Shown: in pieces, positions 1 through 8,274 of the stretch
Layout: each line of letters starts with the position of its first letter
Position numbering within the stretch: the first letter of the stretch is position 1
DNA from: Rhizocola hellebori
GTDB taxonomy: Bacteria; Actinomycetota; Actinomycetes; Mycobacteriales; Micromonosporaceae
DNA length: 64,000 bases
Direction: 5' to 3'
Assembly: GCF_016862955.1 (NCBI RefSeq)
Contig: NZ_BONY01000025.1
Coordinates: 1 to 64,000, forward strand
Program-made: the position numbers and the translations under genes
Notes under the pieces: model-generated
Told to the model about the DNA's origin: nothing
Seen by the model: only the letters and a program-made list of their open reading frames with translations
Databases searched by the model: none

Positions 1-1
1 G

Positions 2-86
2 GCAGGGCAGGCGGGGCGGCCGCATCAAGCATCAAGGTGGCACGGCAGCAAGGCAGGCGGAGACGGGCCGCATGAGGCATCAGGGT
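2..86. repeat. Imperfect direct repeat, two copies of about 38 bases
   Basis: The first copy lies at 2-38 and the second at 48-86. Both read GCARGGCAGGCGG, then a GC-rich spacer, then GGCCGCAT, then GCATCARGGT. They differ by a few substitutions and a 2-base length change. The sequence lies downstream of the TauE gene on its strand. Only two copies are visible and the window begins here, so the true extent is unknown. No gene is visible in these first 100 bases. Confidence 0.5.
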
Positions 87-100
87 AGGGCGGAGGGCGG

Positions 101-829
101 TTAGGTGGAGGGGGCGAGGGCGTGGAGGAGGGCGATGGTGGAGCTGACGACCAGGGCGGCTAGGAGGATGCGGCGGAATTGGGTGGCGTCTATGCGGCCG
201 AAGGCGTGGTTGCCGGCCCAGCCGCCGAGGGCGGCGGCGACCAGGCCTATGCCGATGTAGGTGGCGGCGTGGGCGTCGAGCTCGCCGGTGAGGGCGAAGC
301 CAACGGCCCCAACTAGTCCGCCCAGGGCGAAGACTGCCGATATGGTGGCTCGGAATTGGCGGGGGTTGAGGCCCATCGCTTGGAGCACCGCGACCAGCGG
401 GGGGCCGTTGGTGGCGGTGGCGGTGAGCAGTACGCCTGAGGCTGCGCCTGCGAGCAGGACTTTCCCGGGGGTGGGCGACATCCGCCAGCGTTTCCAGACC
501 AGGGCGGTGCAGGCGAGGGTTACCACGGCGATGACACCGGTCAGGAAGCTGCTGGGGAGCAGTTTCAGGGCGACAAGCCCGAACGGCATGCCGAAGATGG
601 CTGAGATGGTGAGGTCGCGGGTCGGCGGCCACTGGATGTGCTTGCGCTCGCCGGTCGCGGTCACCAGGGTCATCGCGAGACTGATCATGGAGGCGGTGAC
701 CACGGCGGTCTGCGGGTCGAGGGTTACCGCCAGCAGCGGGACTGCCACGAGCGCGAAGCCGAAGCCGGAGATCGACTGGGCGAAGGCCGCGACGCAGATA
801 ATCCCGGAAGCGATCAGGTATGTACTCAA
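101..829 (-). CDS. TauE/SafE family sulfite/anion exporter
   Basis: This is a polytopic inner-membrane protein of 242 residues, the usual size for the TauE/SafE family (240-260), whose members export sulfite, sulfoacetate or other organic anions. The sequence is almost wholly hydrophobic. It has a glycine-rich first helix pair (AQSISGFGFALVAVPLL) and a second-half repeat ending in AALGGWAGNHAFGRI, which is the duplicated family pattern. The frame stays open far upstream, but that stretch is antisense to the neighbouring SDR and is not membrane-like. I therefore place the start at a TTG just downstream of a GAGGA ribosome-binding site. It diverges from the SDR across a 72-base gap holding a perfect palindrome. 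The substrate cannot be told from sequence. Confidence 0.85.
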   Translation of the reverse strand: MSTYLIASGIICVAAFAQSISGFGFALVAVPLLAVTLDPQTAVVTASMISLAMTLVTATGERKHIQWPPTRDLTISAIFGMPFGLVALKLLPSSFLTGVIAVVTLACTALVWKRWRMSPTPGKVLLAGAASGVLLTATATNGPPLVAVLQAMGLNPRQFRATISAVFALGGLVGAVGFALTGELDAHAATYIGIGLVAAALGGWAGNHAFGRIDATQFRRILLAALVVSSTIALLHALAPST

Positions 830-856
830 GTGTTCCTCGCACCTATCGTGGTACAG

Positions 857-870
857 ACCGACCGGTCGGT
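857..870. promoter_or_regulatory. Perfect 14-bp palindrome, likely TetR-family operator
   Basis: ACCGACCGGTCGGT is a perfect palindrome centred between the divergent exporter and SDR starts. Sites of this form are typical of TetR-type repressors in actinobacteria. No TetR gene lies next to it in the window, so the regulator may be encoded to the left or elsewhere. Position suggests control of both genes; this is inference. Confidence 0.6.
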
Positions 871-901
871 ACGTCCTGGGGCTCAGGGAAGGTAGCGCAT
901 C

Positions 902-1693
902 ATGCGGGTGGCTGGAAAGACGATCGTGATCACCGGCGCGGCCGGGGGGATCGGCACGGCGCTCGCCCGCCGCTTCCACGCTGAAGGTGGCCGGCTCTGC
1001 CTCTCCGACCGGCAAGCCCCGACCGAACTGGCCGCCGAGCTTGGCGCCTTCGCGGTAGCCGCCGACGTGAGCATCGAGACCGATGTGCAGAACCTGGTGG
1101 CGGCGGCGGAAGCCGAGCTGGGTCCGATCGACCTGTTCTGTGCGAACGCCGGAGTCGCCATCGGCCACGGGCTCAACGCGACCGACGAAGACTGGGCGGT
1201 GGCCTGGTCGGTCAACGTCATGTCGCACGTTTACTCCGCCCGCGCGGTCGTTCCCGGGATGCTCGAACGCGGCCACGGCTACCTGCTGCACACGTGTTCC
1301 GCGGCAGGACTGCTCACCTCGCTGGGCGACGCGCCCTACGCGGTGACCAAACACGGCGCGGTGGCCTTCGCCGAGTGGCTCGCGGCGACCTACGGCGATC
1401 GCGGCATAGGTGTCAGCGTGCTTTGCCCGCAGGGGGTAAGGACCCCGATGCTCACCAGAGGCGTGGACGCCGGTGACCCGGCCGCCCTCGCCGTCGTGGC
1501 CGCGGGCAAGGTGATTGAGCCCGAGGAGGTGGCCGACTCGGTCATCGACGGGCTCGACGCAGAGCGGTTCCTCATCCTGCCGCATCCCGAGGTGGCGACC
1601 TTCCAGCAGCGCAAGGCCAGCGATCCCGACCGGTGGCTGGCCGGGGTGCGCAAGCTAATGAAGGTAGGACGCCCCGTTGAGGTCCAGGACTGA
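902..1693 (+). CDS. Short-chain dehydrogenase/reductase (SDR)
   Basis: This is a classical SDR of 263 residues, a cytosolic NAD(P)-dependent oxidoreductase. The Rossmann motif TGAAGGIG lies at residues 11-18, NAG at 82-84, and the catalytic set is Ser133, Tyr146 and Lys150 (YAVTK). The ATG start is preceded by a GGAAGG-type ribosome-binding site. The tail after residue 220 is basic. It diverges from the exporter gene around a TetR-type palindrome, so the two may be induced together. Its 3' end overlaps the oppositely oriented SDR by 39 bases. The substrate is not identifiable. Confidence 0.85.
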   Translation: MRVAGKTIVITGAAGGIGTALARRFHAEGGRLCLSDRQAPTELAAELGAFAVAADVSIETDVQNLVAAAEAELGPIDLFCANAGVAIGHGLNATDEDWAVAWSVNVMSHVYSARAVVPGMLERGHGYLLHTCSAAGLLTSLGDAPYAVTKHGAVAFAEWLAATYGDRGIGVSVLCPQGVRTPMLTRGVDAGDPAALAVVAAGKVIEPEEVADSVIDGLDAERFLILPHPEVATFQQRKASDPDRWLAGVRKLMKVGRPVEVQD

Positions 1694-2344
1694 GCCTGAC
1701 GCCCAGATCCCTTGCGGCGACGCGAGATACACGACCGCCGCGGCAACCTCCTGCGGCGTGCCGACCCTCGCGAAGGGGCTCTGTGCACGGATCTTCTCGC
1801 CGTCGGGCCCGCCGAGGCGGTCGGCCTGCCGCTCGGTGAGGATGTAGCCGGGTGCCACCGACGCCACCCCGATTCCGTAGGGGGCAACGGCTGCGGCGAG
1901 CGACTGGCCGAACGAGTGCAGCGCCGCCTTGCTCGCGCCGTAGGCCGGGTTCTCCGGCTCGCCACGGAAAGCACCGCGCGACCCGACGTTGACTATCCGC
2001 CCGCCCTCGCCCCGGGCCACCATGTGCTTGACGACGCAATGGCTCACGTTGGCCGCGCCGAAGATGTTGACGGCGAAGGTTTCCTGCCACGCGGCGACCC
2101 ACTGCTCATAGGTCGACGTCACCGGCGGGTTGGCCACGCTGATCGCGGCGTTGTTGACGAGCACATCGATCTCGCCCAGCTCGCCGACGGCACGCTCCAC
2201 GAGTGCCTGTGCGGCTTCCGGGTCGCGAAGGTCGGCCTGCGCGGTGGAGTGGGCGAAGACCCGATCGCCCAGCTCTTCGAAGGCGGTGACGATGGCACGG
2301 CCGATTCCCCGGGATGCCCCGGTCACGAGAACGCCACGGCTCAT
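1655..2344 (-). CDS. Short-chain dehydrogenase/reductase (SDR)
   Basis: This is a compact classical SDR of 229 residues. The cofactor motif TGASRGIG lies at residues 8-15, NNAA at 64-67, and the catalytic residues are Ser122, Tyr135 and Lys139 (YGASK). The frame extends upstream, but the ATG chosen here overlaps the stop of the VOC gene by four bases (ATGA) and sits directly before the nucleotide-binding strand, so I take it as the true start. It is the last gene of the minus-strand run that begins with the VWA lipoprotein. Its 3' end overlaps the convergent SDR by 39 bases. The substrate is unknown. Confidence 0.85.
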   Translation of the reverse strand: MSRGVLVTGASRGIGRAIVTAFEELGDRVFAHSTAQADLRDPEAAQALVERAVGELGEIDVLVNNAAISVANPPVTSTYEQWVAAWQETFAVNIFGAANVSHCVVKHMVARGEGGRIVNVGSRGAFRGEPENPAYGASKAALHSFGQSLAAAVAPYGIGVASVAPGYILTERQADRLGGPDGEKIRAQSPFARVGTPQEVAAAVVYLASPQGIWASGSVLDLNGASYLH

Positions 2345-2757
2345 CTGGCGAAGACCTGGCTCTCGTCGCGGAAAGCCTTGAACTCCAAAGCGTTTCCGGC
2401 GGGGTCGAGCAGGAACATGGTCCACTGCTCACCGGCCAGGCCCTCGAAGCGGAGATAGGGCTCGATGACGAACGTTATATCTGCTTCGCGCAGCCGCGAA
2501 GCCAGCGCGTGAAAGTCGGGGATGCTCAGCAGCAGACCGAAATGCGGCACGGGCACGTCATGCCCGTCCACCGGGTTGCGGGCCCCGACGCCGGGGGCGC
2601 GGTCGACGGCGTGGGTCACCAGTTGATGGCCGTAGAAGTTCCAGTCCACCCATTCCTTGTCCGACCGGCCCTCTTCCAGCCCCAGCACCCCGCCGTAAAA
2701 GGAGCGCGCCGCTTCCAGGTCGTCCACCGGAATTGCCAGATGAAACCACGTAGTCAT
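2341..2757 (-). CDS. VOC (glyoxalase/bleomycin resistance) family protein
   Basis: This is a 138-residue protein of the vicinal oxygen chelate fold, built of two beta-alpha-beta-beta-beta halves. It opens with FHLAIPVDDLEAARSFY and ends with FLLDPAGNALEFKAF, the typical first and last elements of the family. Possible metal ligands are His6, His75 and a Glu in the last strand. The family includes glyoxalases, extradiol dioxygenases and drug-binding proteins, so the reaction cannot be assigned. It starts four bases after the PP2C gene ends and overlaps the downstream SDR by four bases, so the three are probably translated from one message. Confidence 0.85.
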   Translation of the reverse strand: MTTWFHLAIPVDDLEAARSFYGGVLGLEEGRSDKEWVDWNFYGHQLVTHAVDRAPGVGARNPVDGHDVPVPHFGLLLSIPDFHALASRLREADITFVIEPYLRFEGLAGEQWTMFLLDPAGNALEFKAFRDESQVFAR

Positions 2758-2761
2758 CGGC

Positions 2762-3466
2762 CTAGCTTAGGTCGGCAAGAACCACCGTGACGTTGTCGGG
2801 GGCCCCGGCTTGAAGCGCGAGTTTGACCAGCCGCTCGGCGCAGGCTTGCCGCTCGGTCACGTGGCGCAGCACCTCGGCGATGTTTTCGTCGGTGACGATG
2901 TCGGACAGGCCGTCGGAGCACAGCAGCAGCCGATCGCCGGCGCGGGTCTCCAGACTGGTCAGGCTCGCCGAGAAGGCGCGGCCCTGCACCGACGCCGTGA
3001 TCAGCGACTTGTGCGGGTGGTGGCGGGCAGCTTCCGCCGTGATCAGGCCATCGTCGACCAGCGACTGGACGTAGGTGTCGTCGCGGGTCAGCTGGCGCAA
3101 TTGGCCGTCGCGCAACAGGTACCCACGAGAATCTCCAATGTGGAGAAGGGACGTTTCGTCTTCACCGAAGAGGATCGCGGTGATCGTGGTGCCCATGCCT
3201 TCGGAAGTCGGGTCGGCGTCGACGACGTCCCCGATCTCGCTGTTGGCGGTTTCGATCGCGTGGCGCAGCGCGGCGGAGGCCTCGGCTTGAGGCTCCTCGT
3301 CGAGCTGAGCGAGGGCGCGAATGGCTATCCGGCTGGCGACCTCACCGGCCGGGCCGCCGCCTATGCCATCGGCCACGGCTATCACCCTATTACCGGCAAA
3401 TGCCGCATCCTCGTTGTTGGGGCGGAGTAGACCCAGGTCGGTTACGACCACGGCTTGTAGGGTCAC
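2762..3466 (-). CDS. PP2C-family Ser/Thr protein phosphatase
   Basis: This is a stand-alone PPM/PP2C catalytic domain of 234 residues, a metal-dependent Ser/Thr phosphatase acting in the cytosol. Metal-binding motifs are all present: NNED at residues 17-20, ADGIGG with Asp33, SDGLSD at 184-189 and GAPDN with Asp224. There is no membrane anchor, unlike PstP-type phosphatases that sit with penicillin-binding proteins. It starts with GTG after a strong AAGGAGGG site that abuts a long hairpin. It lies 90 bases downstream of the TelA gene on the same strand. PP2C phosphatases recur in Ter-type stress modules with VWA proteins, which fits the context. No partner kinase is visible. Confidence 0.9.
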   Translation of the reverse strand: MTLQAVVVTDLGLLRPNNEDAAFAGNRVIAVADGIGGGPAGEVASRIAIRALAQLDEEPQAEASAALRHAIETANSEIGDVVDADPTSEGMGTTITAILFGEDETSLLHIGDSRGYLLRDGQLRQLTRDDTYVQSLVDDGLITAEAARHHPHKSLITASVQGRAFSASLTSLETRAGDRLLLCSDGLSDIVTDENIAEVLRHVTERQACAERLVKLALQAGAPDNVTVVLADLS

Positions 3467-3476
3467 GACCCTCCTT

Positions 3477-3515
3477 CCCGGCCCCTAGGATCCATGCGGA
3501 GATCTTAGGGCCGGG
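3477..3515 (-). promoter_or_regulatory. Long stem-loop between telA-like and PP2C genes
   Basis: Arms at 3477-3492 and 3501-3515 can pair over 15 positions, with one bulged C, one G-T wobble and an 8-base loop. On the minus strand it lies after the TelA stop and ends exactly where the PP2C ribosome-binding site AAGGAGGG begins. There is no T-run after it, so it is not a clear Rho-independent terminator. It could be an attenuator, a processing site or a translational control element. Confidence 0.55.
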
Positions 3516-3556
3516 GCGCTCCAAGCGGAAGCGCAACGCGAAGCACCAGCTCAGCG

Positions 3557-4861
3557 CTATTTGGTCGGCATCAGCTCGGCGGCATGGTCCATTATCGCGG
3601 CGGGTAGCTGTGGCCCGGCCGGCAGCGCGATCGGGTCACGCGCCTTAGTTACCAGCTCAACTACGGTATTGCTGAGCCGCTGCGACGTCGCCGACATCGA
3701 TTCCTGTGCGGTGACGATCGCCGAAACCACCTCCGCGCGGGCCTGCTGGCCGAAGCGCACCGCCTCTTCAATCCCCTTGGCCTGCTCGTCGAGGGAGGCG
3801 GCCACCTCCATGATCGTCTCCGGCCGGATGGTCGGCGTCTGGATGATGCGGGCCAGCTGCGGCACGGCTTTGCCCGACGCGCTGGCGTAGGCAGAGAGCA
3901 CGTCGTTGGCCCCGTCGGCCACCGCCTGCTGCATTTCGGCCGCCTGGTTGGCCTGCAGCAGCAGCCCCCACTGCGCGATCGTCAGCTTCATGGTGGGGAT
4001 GGTGAGGTTGACCAGCAGCGCCAGCCGCTGGCCGAGTCCATAGTGGAGCGTGCGGATGTTGCGGACCTGGGGCGAGGTCGACCAGGCGACGAAGAGGCGC
4101 TGTTGGTACTCGTTGATGCGCACCTCGAGGGCCTGAACGAACTCCGTGATCCGGGAGAGCCGCTCCTCTTTGTCCCGCTTGTCGACGTCATCGGGACGGA
4201 TCACGATCGAGCGCGCTTCGGCCAGGGCCTGGTCGCGGACCAGCTCCATCACCGCGATGACCCCGATGAGCTGGCCGATGGCGACCTCGTTGGCCTTGTA
4301 AAGCTCGTCGCAGAGCACCACGTTGCGGCGAAGCTGGTGCTGCTTCTCGGTCAGCGTGCCGCCGATGCGATCGAGCTGCTGCTCGACCGTGCGGGCCTCC
4401 TCGAAGAGCATTTCGACCAGGTCACGGCCCTTGCGGAAGACGCCCTTGACCGCGTCCATGAACTTGTCGAAGGTCTCCCGCACCTTCGGATCGCTCGGAT
4501 CGTATTTACGGCGAAAGTTTCGCATCCGATCGTTGATCTCGTGCATGATCGCTGTCAGCTCTGGGATCTTGACCGGCCCGACCTCACGGAAGATCCGCTG
4601 CACCTGGGCATTGACCTGATCGATGGCTTGCGAGCCGAAGGTGGCCAGCTGGTCGGCGCTGGCGAGCAGAACCGGATACATCTGCTCGGCCACCGTCGCC
4701 GCCTGCGCGCGCTGCGCGGGGCTGAGCATGTCGGCGCAGACGAGCTGGGCGGGAGGCCCGCTGCGCAGGGCCGTGGCGAGGGCGCTGTCCGCGGTGCCGA
4801 TGGCGGGCTGGGCGCTGCCGCCGGTCAGCGAAGTGAAGTCGATTTGCAACTCGGTGGTCAT
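3557..4861 (-). CDS. telA: TelA/KlaA toxic-anion resistance family protein
   Basis: This is a 434-residue soluble, strongly helical protein of the TelA family, named for tellurite resistance on plasmid RK2 but also linked to envelope and antimicrobial stress. A low-complexity N-terminus is followed by long amphipathic helices, for example FRRKYDPSDPKVRETFDKFM and the segment around LHYGLGQRLALLVNLTIPTMK. The frame continues upstream, but the ATG used here overlaps the stop of the preceding gene by four bases and gives a normal family length. It is the fourth gene of a tightly coupled set with a VWA lipoprotein, an XpaC-like protein and a binding-protein-like protein. TelA and XpaC are a frequent pair. 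The biochemical role is unknown. Confidence 0.85.
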   Translation of the reverse strand: MTTELQIDFTSLTGGSAQPAIGTADSALATALRSGPPAQLVCADMLSPAQRAQAATVAEQMYPVLLASADQLATFGSQAIDQVNAQVQRIFREVGPVKIPELTAIMHEINDRMRNFRRKYDPSDPKVRETFDKFMDAVKGVFRKGRDLVEMLFEEARTVEQQLDRIGGTLTEKQHQLRRNVVLCDELYKANEVAIGQLIGVIAVMELVRDQALAEARSIVIRPDDVDKRDKEERLSRITEFVQALEVRINEYQQRLFVAWSTSPQVRNIRTLHYGLGQRLALLVNLTIPTMKLTIAQWGLLLQANQAAEMQQAVADGANDVLSAYASASGKAVPQLARIIQTPTIRPETIMEVAASLDEQAKGIEEAVRFGQQARAEVVSAIVTAQESMSATSQRLSNTVVELVTKARDPIALPAGPQLPAAIMDHAAELMPTK

Positions 4862-5985
4862 GAGCACTTCCTCGCGTCGTTGAGGCAGCCGAGCAGCGCC
4901 AGCGTCACCTCGGCGTTGGGCGGTGGGGTGGTGCGGAACTGCACGGCCAGCGGCAGATCCTTGAAATCGGTCACGTTGTTGAGGTCGAGGTGGACGCTGG
5001 ATCGCATCCCGTATTTCTTCCACGCGATCGTCTGGATCTCGCGATCCTTCATGGCCTGTAGGAAGCGTTCTCCGTTGCCGTCGAGGGCGAGGATCGGATG
5101 ATCGTTGTAGATGGTCGGCTCGGGATAGAGCACCCGCACCTCCTTGAGCGCGGCCGGCCCCTGCTGGGCCACGAGCTGGATGATCTGGTTCTCGTAGCCG
5201 GCGTAGAGCGGCGAGCTGAGCTCCGCGCCCTGGGTGAGCCATTGCCGGAAACCGAAGTCGGAGCTCGCTGCCTGAAGTCCTTGCGCGTCATAGAGAGCCC
5301 GCAACGTGGGCAGCGCCGCCTTGGCCTCGGCCAGGTTGGGGGCCTTGAACACGTCCGCGGTCGCCACGATGGTTAGCTCCAGCTGGGTCATGGTGAAGCC
5401 GCTGTTGGACTTGGCCGGGTCGGTGCTGGCCACCTTGATCGGCCCGCTGAGACCCTTGGCCTTCACCGAATCCCACGCCTTGCCCTTGAGGATGAATTCG
5501 AGCAGGAGGCGCTTCATGTCCACCACGTAGTGCTTGCCGTCGCGCTGTGCCACGATTCCCTCGCGCACCAGCGCGTCGGTCCCGTTGGGCCCGGCGTAGA
5601 TGACCTCCGGCGACTGCAGCACGGTTTCGGCACGATATTGCGGGAACTCTCCGCGGTGCAGGCTCTCGAAAACGCTCTGGGCGCTGGCGCTGCCGGGCCA
5701 CAGGCAGTTGAGTTTGCGCTTGCGCAACTCGTCGGCGCTCAGCTGCACCTGGTCGTAGGAGCCCAGCGGGCTGAACGTCACGGTGATGCCGAACTTCTCC
5801 TTGAGCACCCGGCGCACCGACTCGTCCGCCATCAGCTCGCTCTTCTCCGACCCGCCGACACAGGCGACCGAGATCGGCTCGGCGGGCTTGGCCTCCTGCG
5901 GCTTAGTGAGGAAGTAGGCCGTCCCCACCGACACCGCCAGCACCAGGCCGAGCCCGATGAGGAATCGTGGACTGGGCATTCTCAC
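4858..5985 (-). CDS. Membrane-anchored solute-binding-like protein
   Basis: This is a 375-residue protein with one N-terminal hydrophobic segment (residues 8-26) that probably anchors it outside the membrane. No lipobox cysteine is present. The rest resembles a type 2 periplasmic solute-binding fold. Features such as KVASTDPAKSNSGF match a region of the VWA lipoprotein two genes upstream (VANPTQSNSGATV), so the two proteins share a related binding domain. No ABC-transporter permease or ATPase is nearby, which argues for sensing or scaffolding rather than uptake. The start is a GTG overlapping the upstream stop by four bases; an ATG two codons later is possible. The ligand is unknown. Confidence 0.75.
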   Translation of the reverse strand: MRMPSPRFLIGLGLVLAVSVGTAYFLTKPQEAKPAEPISVACVGGSEKSELMADESVRRVLKEKFGITVTFSPLGSYDQVQLSADELRKRKLNCLWPGSASAQSVFESLHRGEFPQYRAETVLQSPEVIYAGPNGTDALVREGIVAQRDGKHYVVDMKRLLLEFILKGKAWDSVKAKGLSGPIKVASTDPAKSNSGFTMTQLELTIVATADVFKAPNLAEAKAALPTLRALYDAQGLQAASSDFGFRQWLTQGAELSSPLYAGYENQIIQLVAQQGPAALKEVRVLYPEPTIYNDHPILALDGNGERFLQAMKDREIQTIAWKKYGMRSSVHLDLNNVTDFKDLPLAVQFRTTPPPNAEVTLALLGCLNDARKCS

Positions 5986-6587
5986 TTTTCGGCTCCTAAG
6001 TCGGGAAGTTGTGGCGGAGCAACGGTTTCAAGGTTTGCCTGGTACTGGGCCAGCTCCCCGGAGTTGACCAGACGCAAACTGTCGACGGTGAACTCGGTGA
6101 ACCGCTGGATGGCAATCTCCCCGCCGCGCATCAGCTCGGCCGGGTTCTTGTAGAAGTCGGGCTTGCGCTGGATGTCCAAGTACTGCTCGACGACTCCGGC
6201 CAGGCTCGTCAGATGCCCGCCGAGCGAGCTGGCGCTGGAGTAGAGGTTGTTCGGCGACGTCTTGCGGACCCGGGTCAGCAGTTCTGGCACGTATTCGCAA
6301 GCCTGCTGCAGCGAGTGCTTGACGCTGGGCGAGAGCACCTGAGCGGTGATGCCGCGGATCTGGCGCACGGTTCGCAGCGCCTCCTCGACCTTGCGGTTGG
6401 CGTCCTCCGCGTATTCGCCGTCGCGGACCTGGGCCGGGGTGCGGTCGTCGAGCATCAGGTAGAGGCCGAGCGCGGCGAGCGCAGCGAGCAGCGGCGACCA
6501 CAGCAGGCTATGGGTCATCAGGAACAGCACTGCGAAGACCCCGACCGCGGTCGCCAGCGACGCCGGCGCGGCCAGCTTTGCGCGCAT
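5982..6587 (-). CDS. XpaC-like membrane protein
   Basis: This is a 201-residue protein with two hydrophobic segments near the N-terminus (about residues 8-27 and 30-47), then a long cytoplasmic helical domain rich in charged residues. This layout and the pairing with TelA fit the XpaC family, named from a Bacillus gene for 5-bromo-4-chloroindolyl phosphate hydrolysis; no enzymatic role is proven. The ATG overlaps the stop of the VWA gene by one base. An upstream extension of the frame overlaps that gene and is not credible. I infer that it links the extracellular binding proteins with soluble TelA. Confidence 0.7.
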   Translation of the reverse strand: MRAKLAAPASLATAVGVFAVLFLMTHSLLWSPLLAALAALGLYLMLDDRTPAQVRDGEYAEDANRKVEEALRTVRQIRGITAQVLSPSVKHSLQQACEYVPELLTRVRKTSPNNLYSSASSLGGHLTSLAGVVEQYLDIQRKPDFYKNPAELMRGGEIAIQRFTEFTVDSLRLVNSGELAQYQANLETVAPPQLPDLGAEK

Positions 6588-8206
6588 CAGCGGTACCCGG
6601 CGGCGTTGCGCAGCGCGGCGACCAGATCGTCCTGCCGGAAGAAGCTGCCGCCGGTCGCCTTGGCCACCTCTTCCAGCTGGTCCGGGTCCGCGTCGTCGCC
6701 GAAGGCCAGGGCGATCACTGGTACCCCCAACGACTTGAGGTCGGCCAAGGCGCGATCGCGGCCGGCGCGGTCGGACTGGCCGTCGCTCATCACGATGACC
6801 AAACCCTTGCGGCCGGATTCGAGGCCGCGCAGCGCGGTCGCCGCACCGATCAGACATTGGTACATGTTCGTGCCGCCCCCGGCCGCGTGAGCCTGGATCT
6901 TCTGGGTGAGGCCGTGCATCTGCGCCGAATCGGCGCCGTCCACCGTCCACGGGCTGCCGCCGGTGACCGTGCTGTTGAAGAGCGTGACCGTGGTGCGGTC
7001 CTTCGGCCCGGTCTGCAACAGGTTCAGCCGTGCCTGGTCCTGGTCGAAGACCTGGGTGGCCGCGGCTTTGATCCCGTCCCAGCCGCCGTTCTCGTTCATC
7101 GAGCCGCTCGAGTCGAGGCAGTAGTAGACGGTCACCGGCTTGCGGTAGCTGGTCTGGTATCGGTCAAGCGCGGCCTGGATCACCGTTGCCGACGGATACT
7201 GGATCCCCTGCTCCTTCAGGTTGGCCTGGATGCCCCACTCCGGGTTGAACACGGTCAGGTCGGGGTTGTCCATGCTCAGCCCGATGCTGGTGGCGGGACG
7301 CCGGCCCAGCCGCAGCAGAGCCGATTTCGCGCCCGCGTCGCCCAGCAGGTGTGCCTGAAGCTCGTTGAGCATCTTGCGCCGGTTCGCGTCGAACTCGCCG
7401 CCGGAGGCCCGGAAGCCAAGCGGCGCATCGCTGATCGCCAGTGACCCGCGCGGGTAGACGGCGTAGAGCGGCTCACGCCCGGCTTTGACCAGCTCATGGT
7501 TCTTCTCGATGACCAGGTCCTCGTAGGTGAAGAACGTTTTACAGCGCGCTGGCGTGGCGATGCACTCGTTCATCAGCGTGCCGGTGGAGGGCGGTGTCTC
7601 CGCCATGGCCCGCACAAAGCGCTGCGTGCCCTCCTCGACGGCGGGCGAGTCGAGCTGTTGCTGGGTCAGCGGCTGGCCCGGACCGTTGCCGGCGAAATGG
7701 TTCATGAATCCAAACAGGACAGTCGCGCCCGAGTTCGACTGGGTGGGATTGGCCACGCGCACCGTGGTCTTGCCCGACTCCACAGCGGTGAGGATGTCCG
7801 CGATCGACACGTTATCGCGGCCGACGAAGTCAAGGCGCTGCATCTCACTGCGCCAGCCCGCGTAGACGATGGGCGTGAGGAACATGGACTTGACGTCCTG
7901 CAGCGCACCGCCTTTGTCGCCCAGCTGAAGGAAAACGCTACTGGCGAACCAATAAGCGTCATAGTCGGCACTGCCCGCGCTCAGCAGCCGCGCCTGGTCG
8001 ACCGAGCCCTTGAGGGTGAACCGGCAGTCGTATTTTTTGGCTTCACACCAGGGTTTGACCACGGTGTTGAGCACGGCCTCCTGCTCGGAACCGGCGACGA
8101 GGCGAAGCGTCGATCCTGAGATCGGCTTCTCCCCGTCGTCGGTGCAGGCCGACGTAAGCATTACGGCAATCGTCGCTGTCGCCGCGAGTAGCGCTCTGAT
8201 CGTCAC
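6587..8206 (-). CDS. Lipoprotein with solute-binding and VWA domains
   Basis: This is a 539-residue exported lipoprotein. The signal peptide ends in LTSAC with the lipidated Cys21. Residues of about 25-330 form a binding-protein-like domain, and about 355-539 form a von Willebrand factor A domain with an intact MIDAS motif DSSGSM (Asp365, Ser367, Ser369). The MIDAS site should bind a divalent metal and a protein ligand. I chose the GTG before TIRALLAAT because it gives a proper signal peptide. It heads a four-gene coupled set with XpaC-like, binding-protein-like and TelA proteins, with PP2C beyond. Similar extracytoplasmic binding-VWA proteins accompany TelA in other actinobacteria as far as I recall. 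Ligand and signal are unknown. Confidence 0.8.
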   Translation of the reverse strand: MTIRALLAATATIAVMLTSACTDDGEKPISGSTLRLVAGSEQEAVLNTVVKPWCEAKKYDCRFTLKGSVDQARLLSAGSADYDAYWFASSVFLQLGDKGGALQDVKSMFLTPIVYAGWRSEMQRLDFVGRDNVSIADILTAVESGKTTVRVANPTQSNSGATVLFGFMNHFAGNGPGQPLTQQQLDSPAVEEGTQRFVRAMAETPPSTGTLMNECIATPARCKTFFTYEDLVIEKNHELVKAGREPLYAVYPRGSLAISDAPLGFRASGGEFDANRRKMLNELQAHLLGDAGAKSALLRLGRRPATSIGLSMDNPDLTVFNPEWGIQANLKEQGIQYPSATVIQAALDRYQTSYRKPVTVYYCLDSSGSMNENGGWDGIKAAATQVFDQDQARLNLLQTGPKDRTTVTLFNSTVTGGSPWTVDGADSAQMHGLTQKIQAHAAGGGTNMYQCLIGAATALRGLESGRKGLVIVMSDGQSDRAGRDRALADLKSLGVPVIALAFGDDADPDQLEEVAKATGGSFFRQDDLVAALRNAAGYR

Positions 8207-8274
8207 ACACTCGTTGGTAGCAGCCGCATGCCACCAACTAATAGGCAAACGTCAGTCAAACGGAAGGTGAACAA

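Noticed and set aside
2-86. CRISPR array at the left edge
   Set aside because: Only two diverged copies with a short 9-base gap, no regular spacers and no cas genes.
101-1585. A 494-residue version of the TauE/SafE protein
   Set aside because: The extra 250 residues are antisense to the SDR and are not hydrophobic; a TTG with a good ribosome-binding site gives the normal family size.
3477-3515. Rho-independent terminator after the TelA gene
   Set aside because: The stem is strong but is followed by a ribosome-binding site rather than a T-run, so I list it as a regulatory stem-loop.
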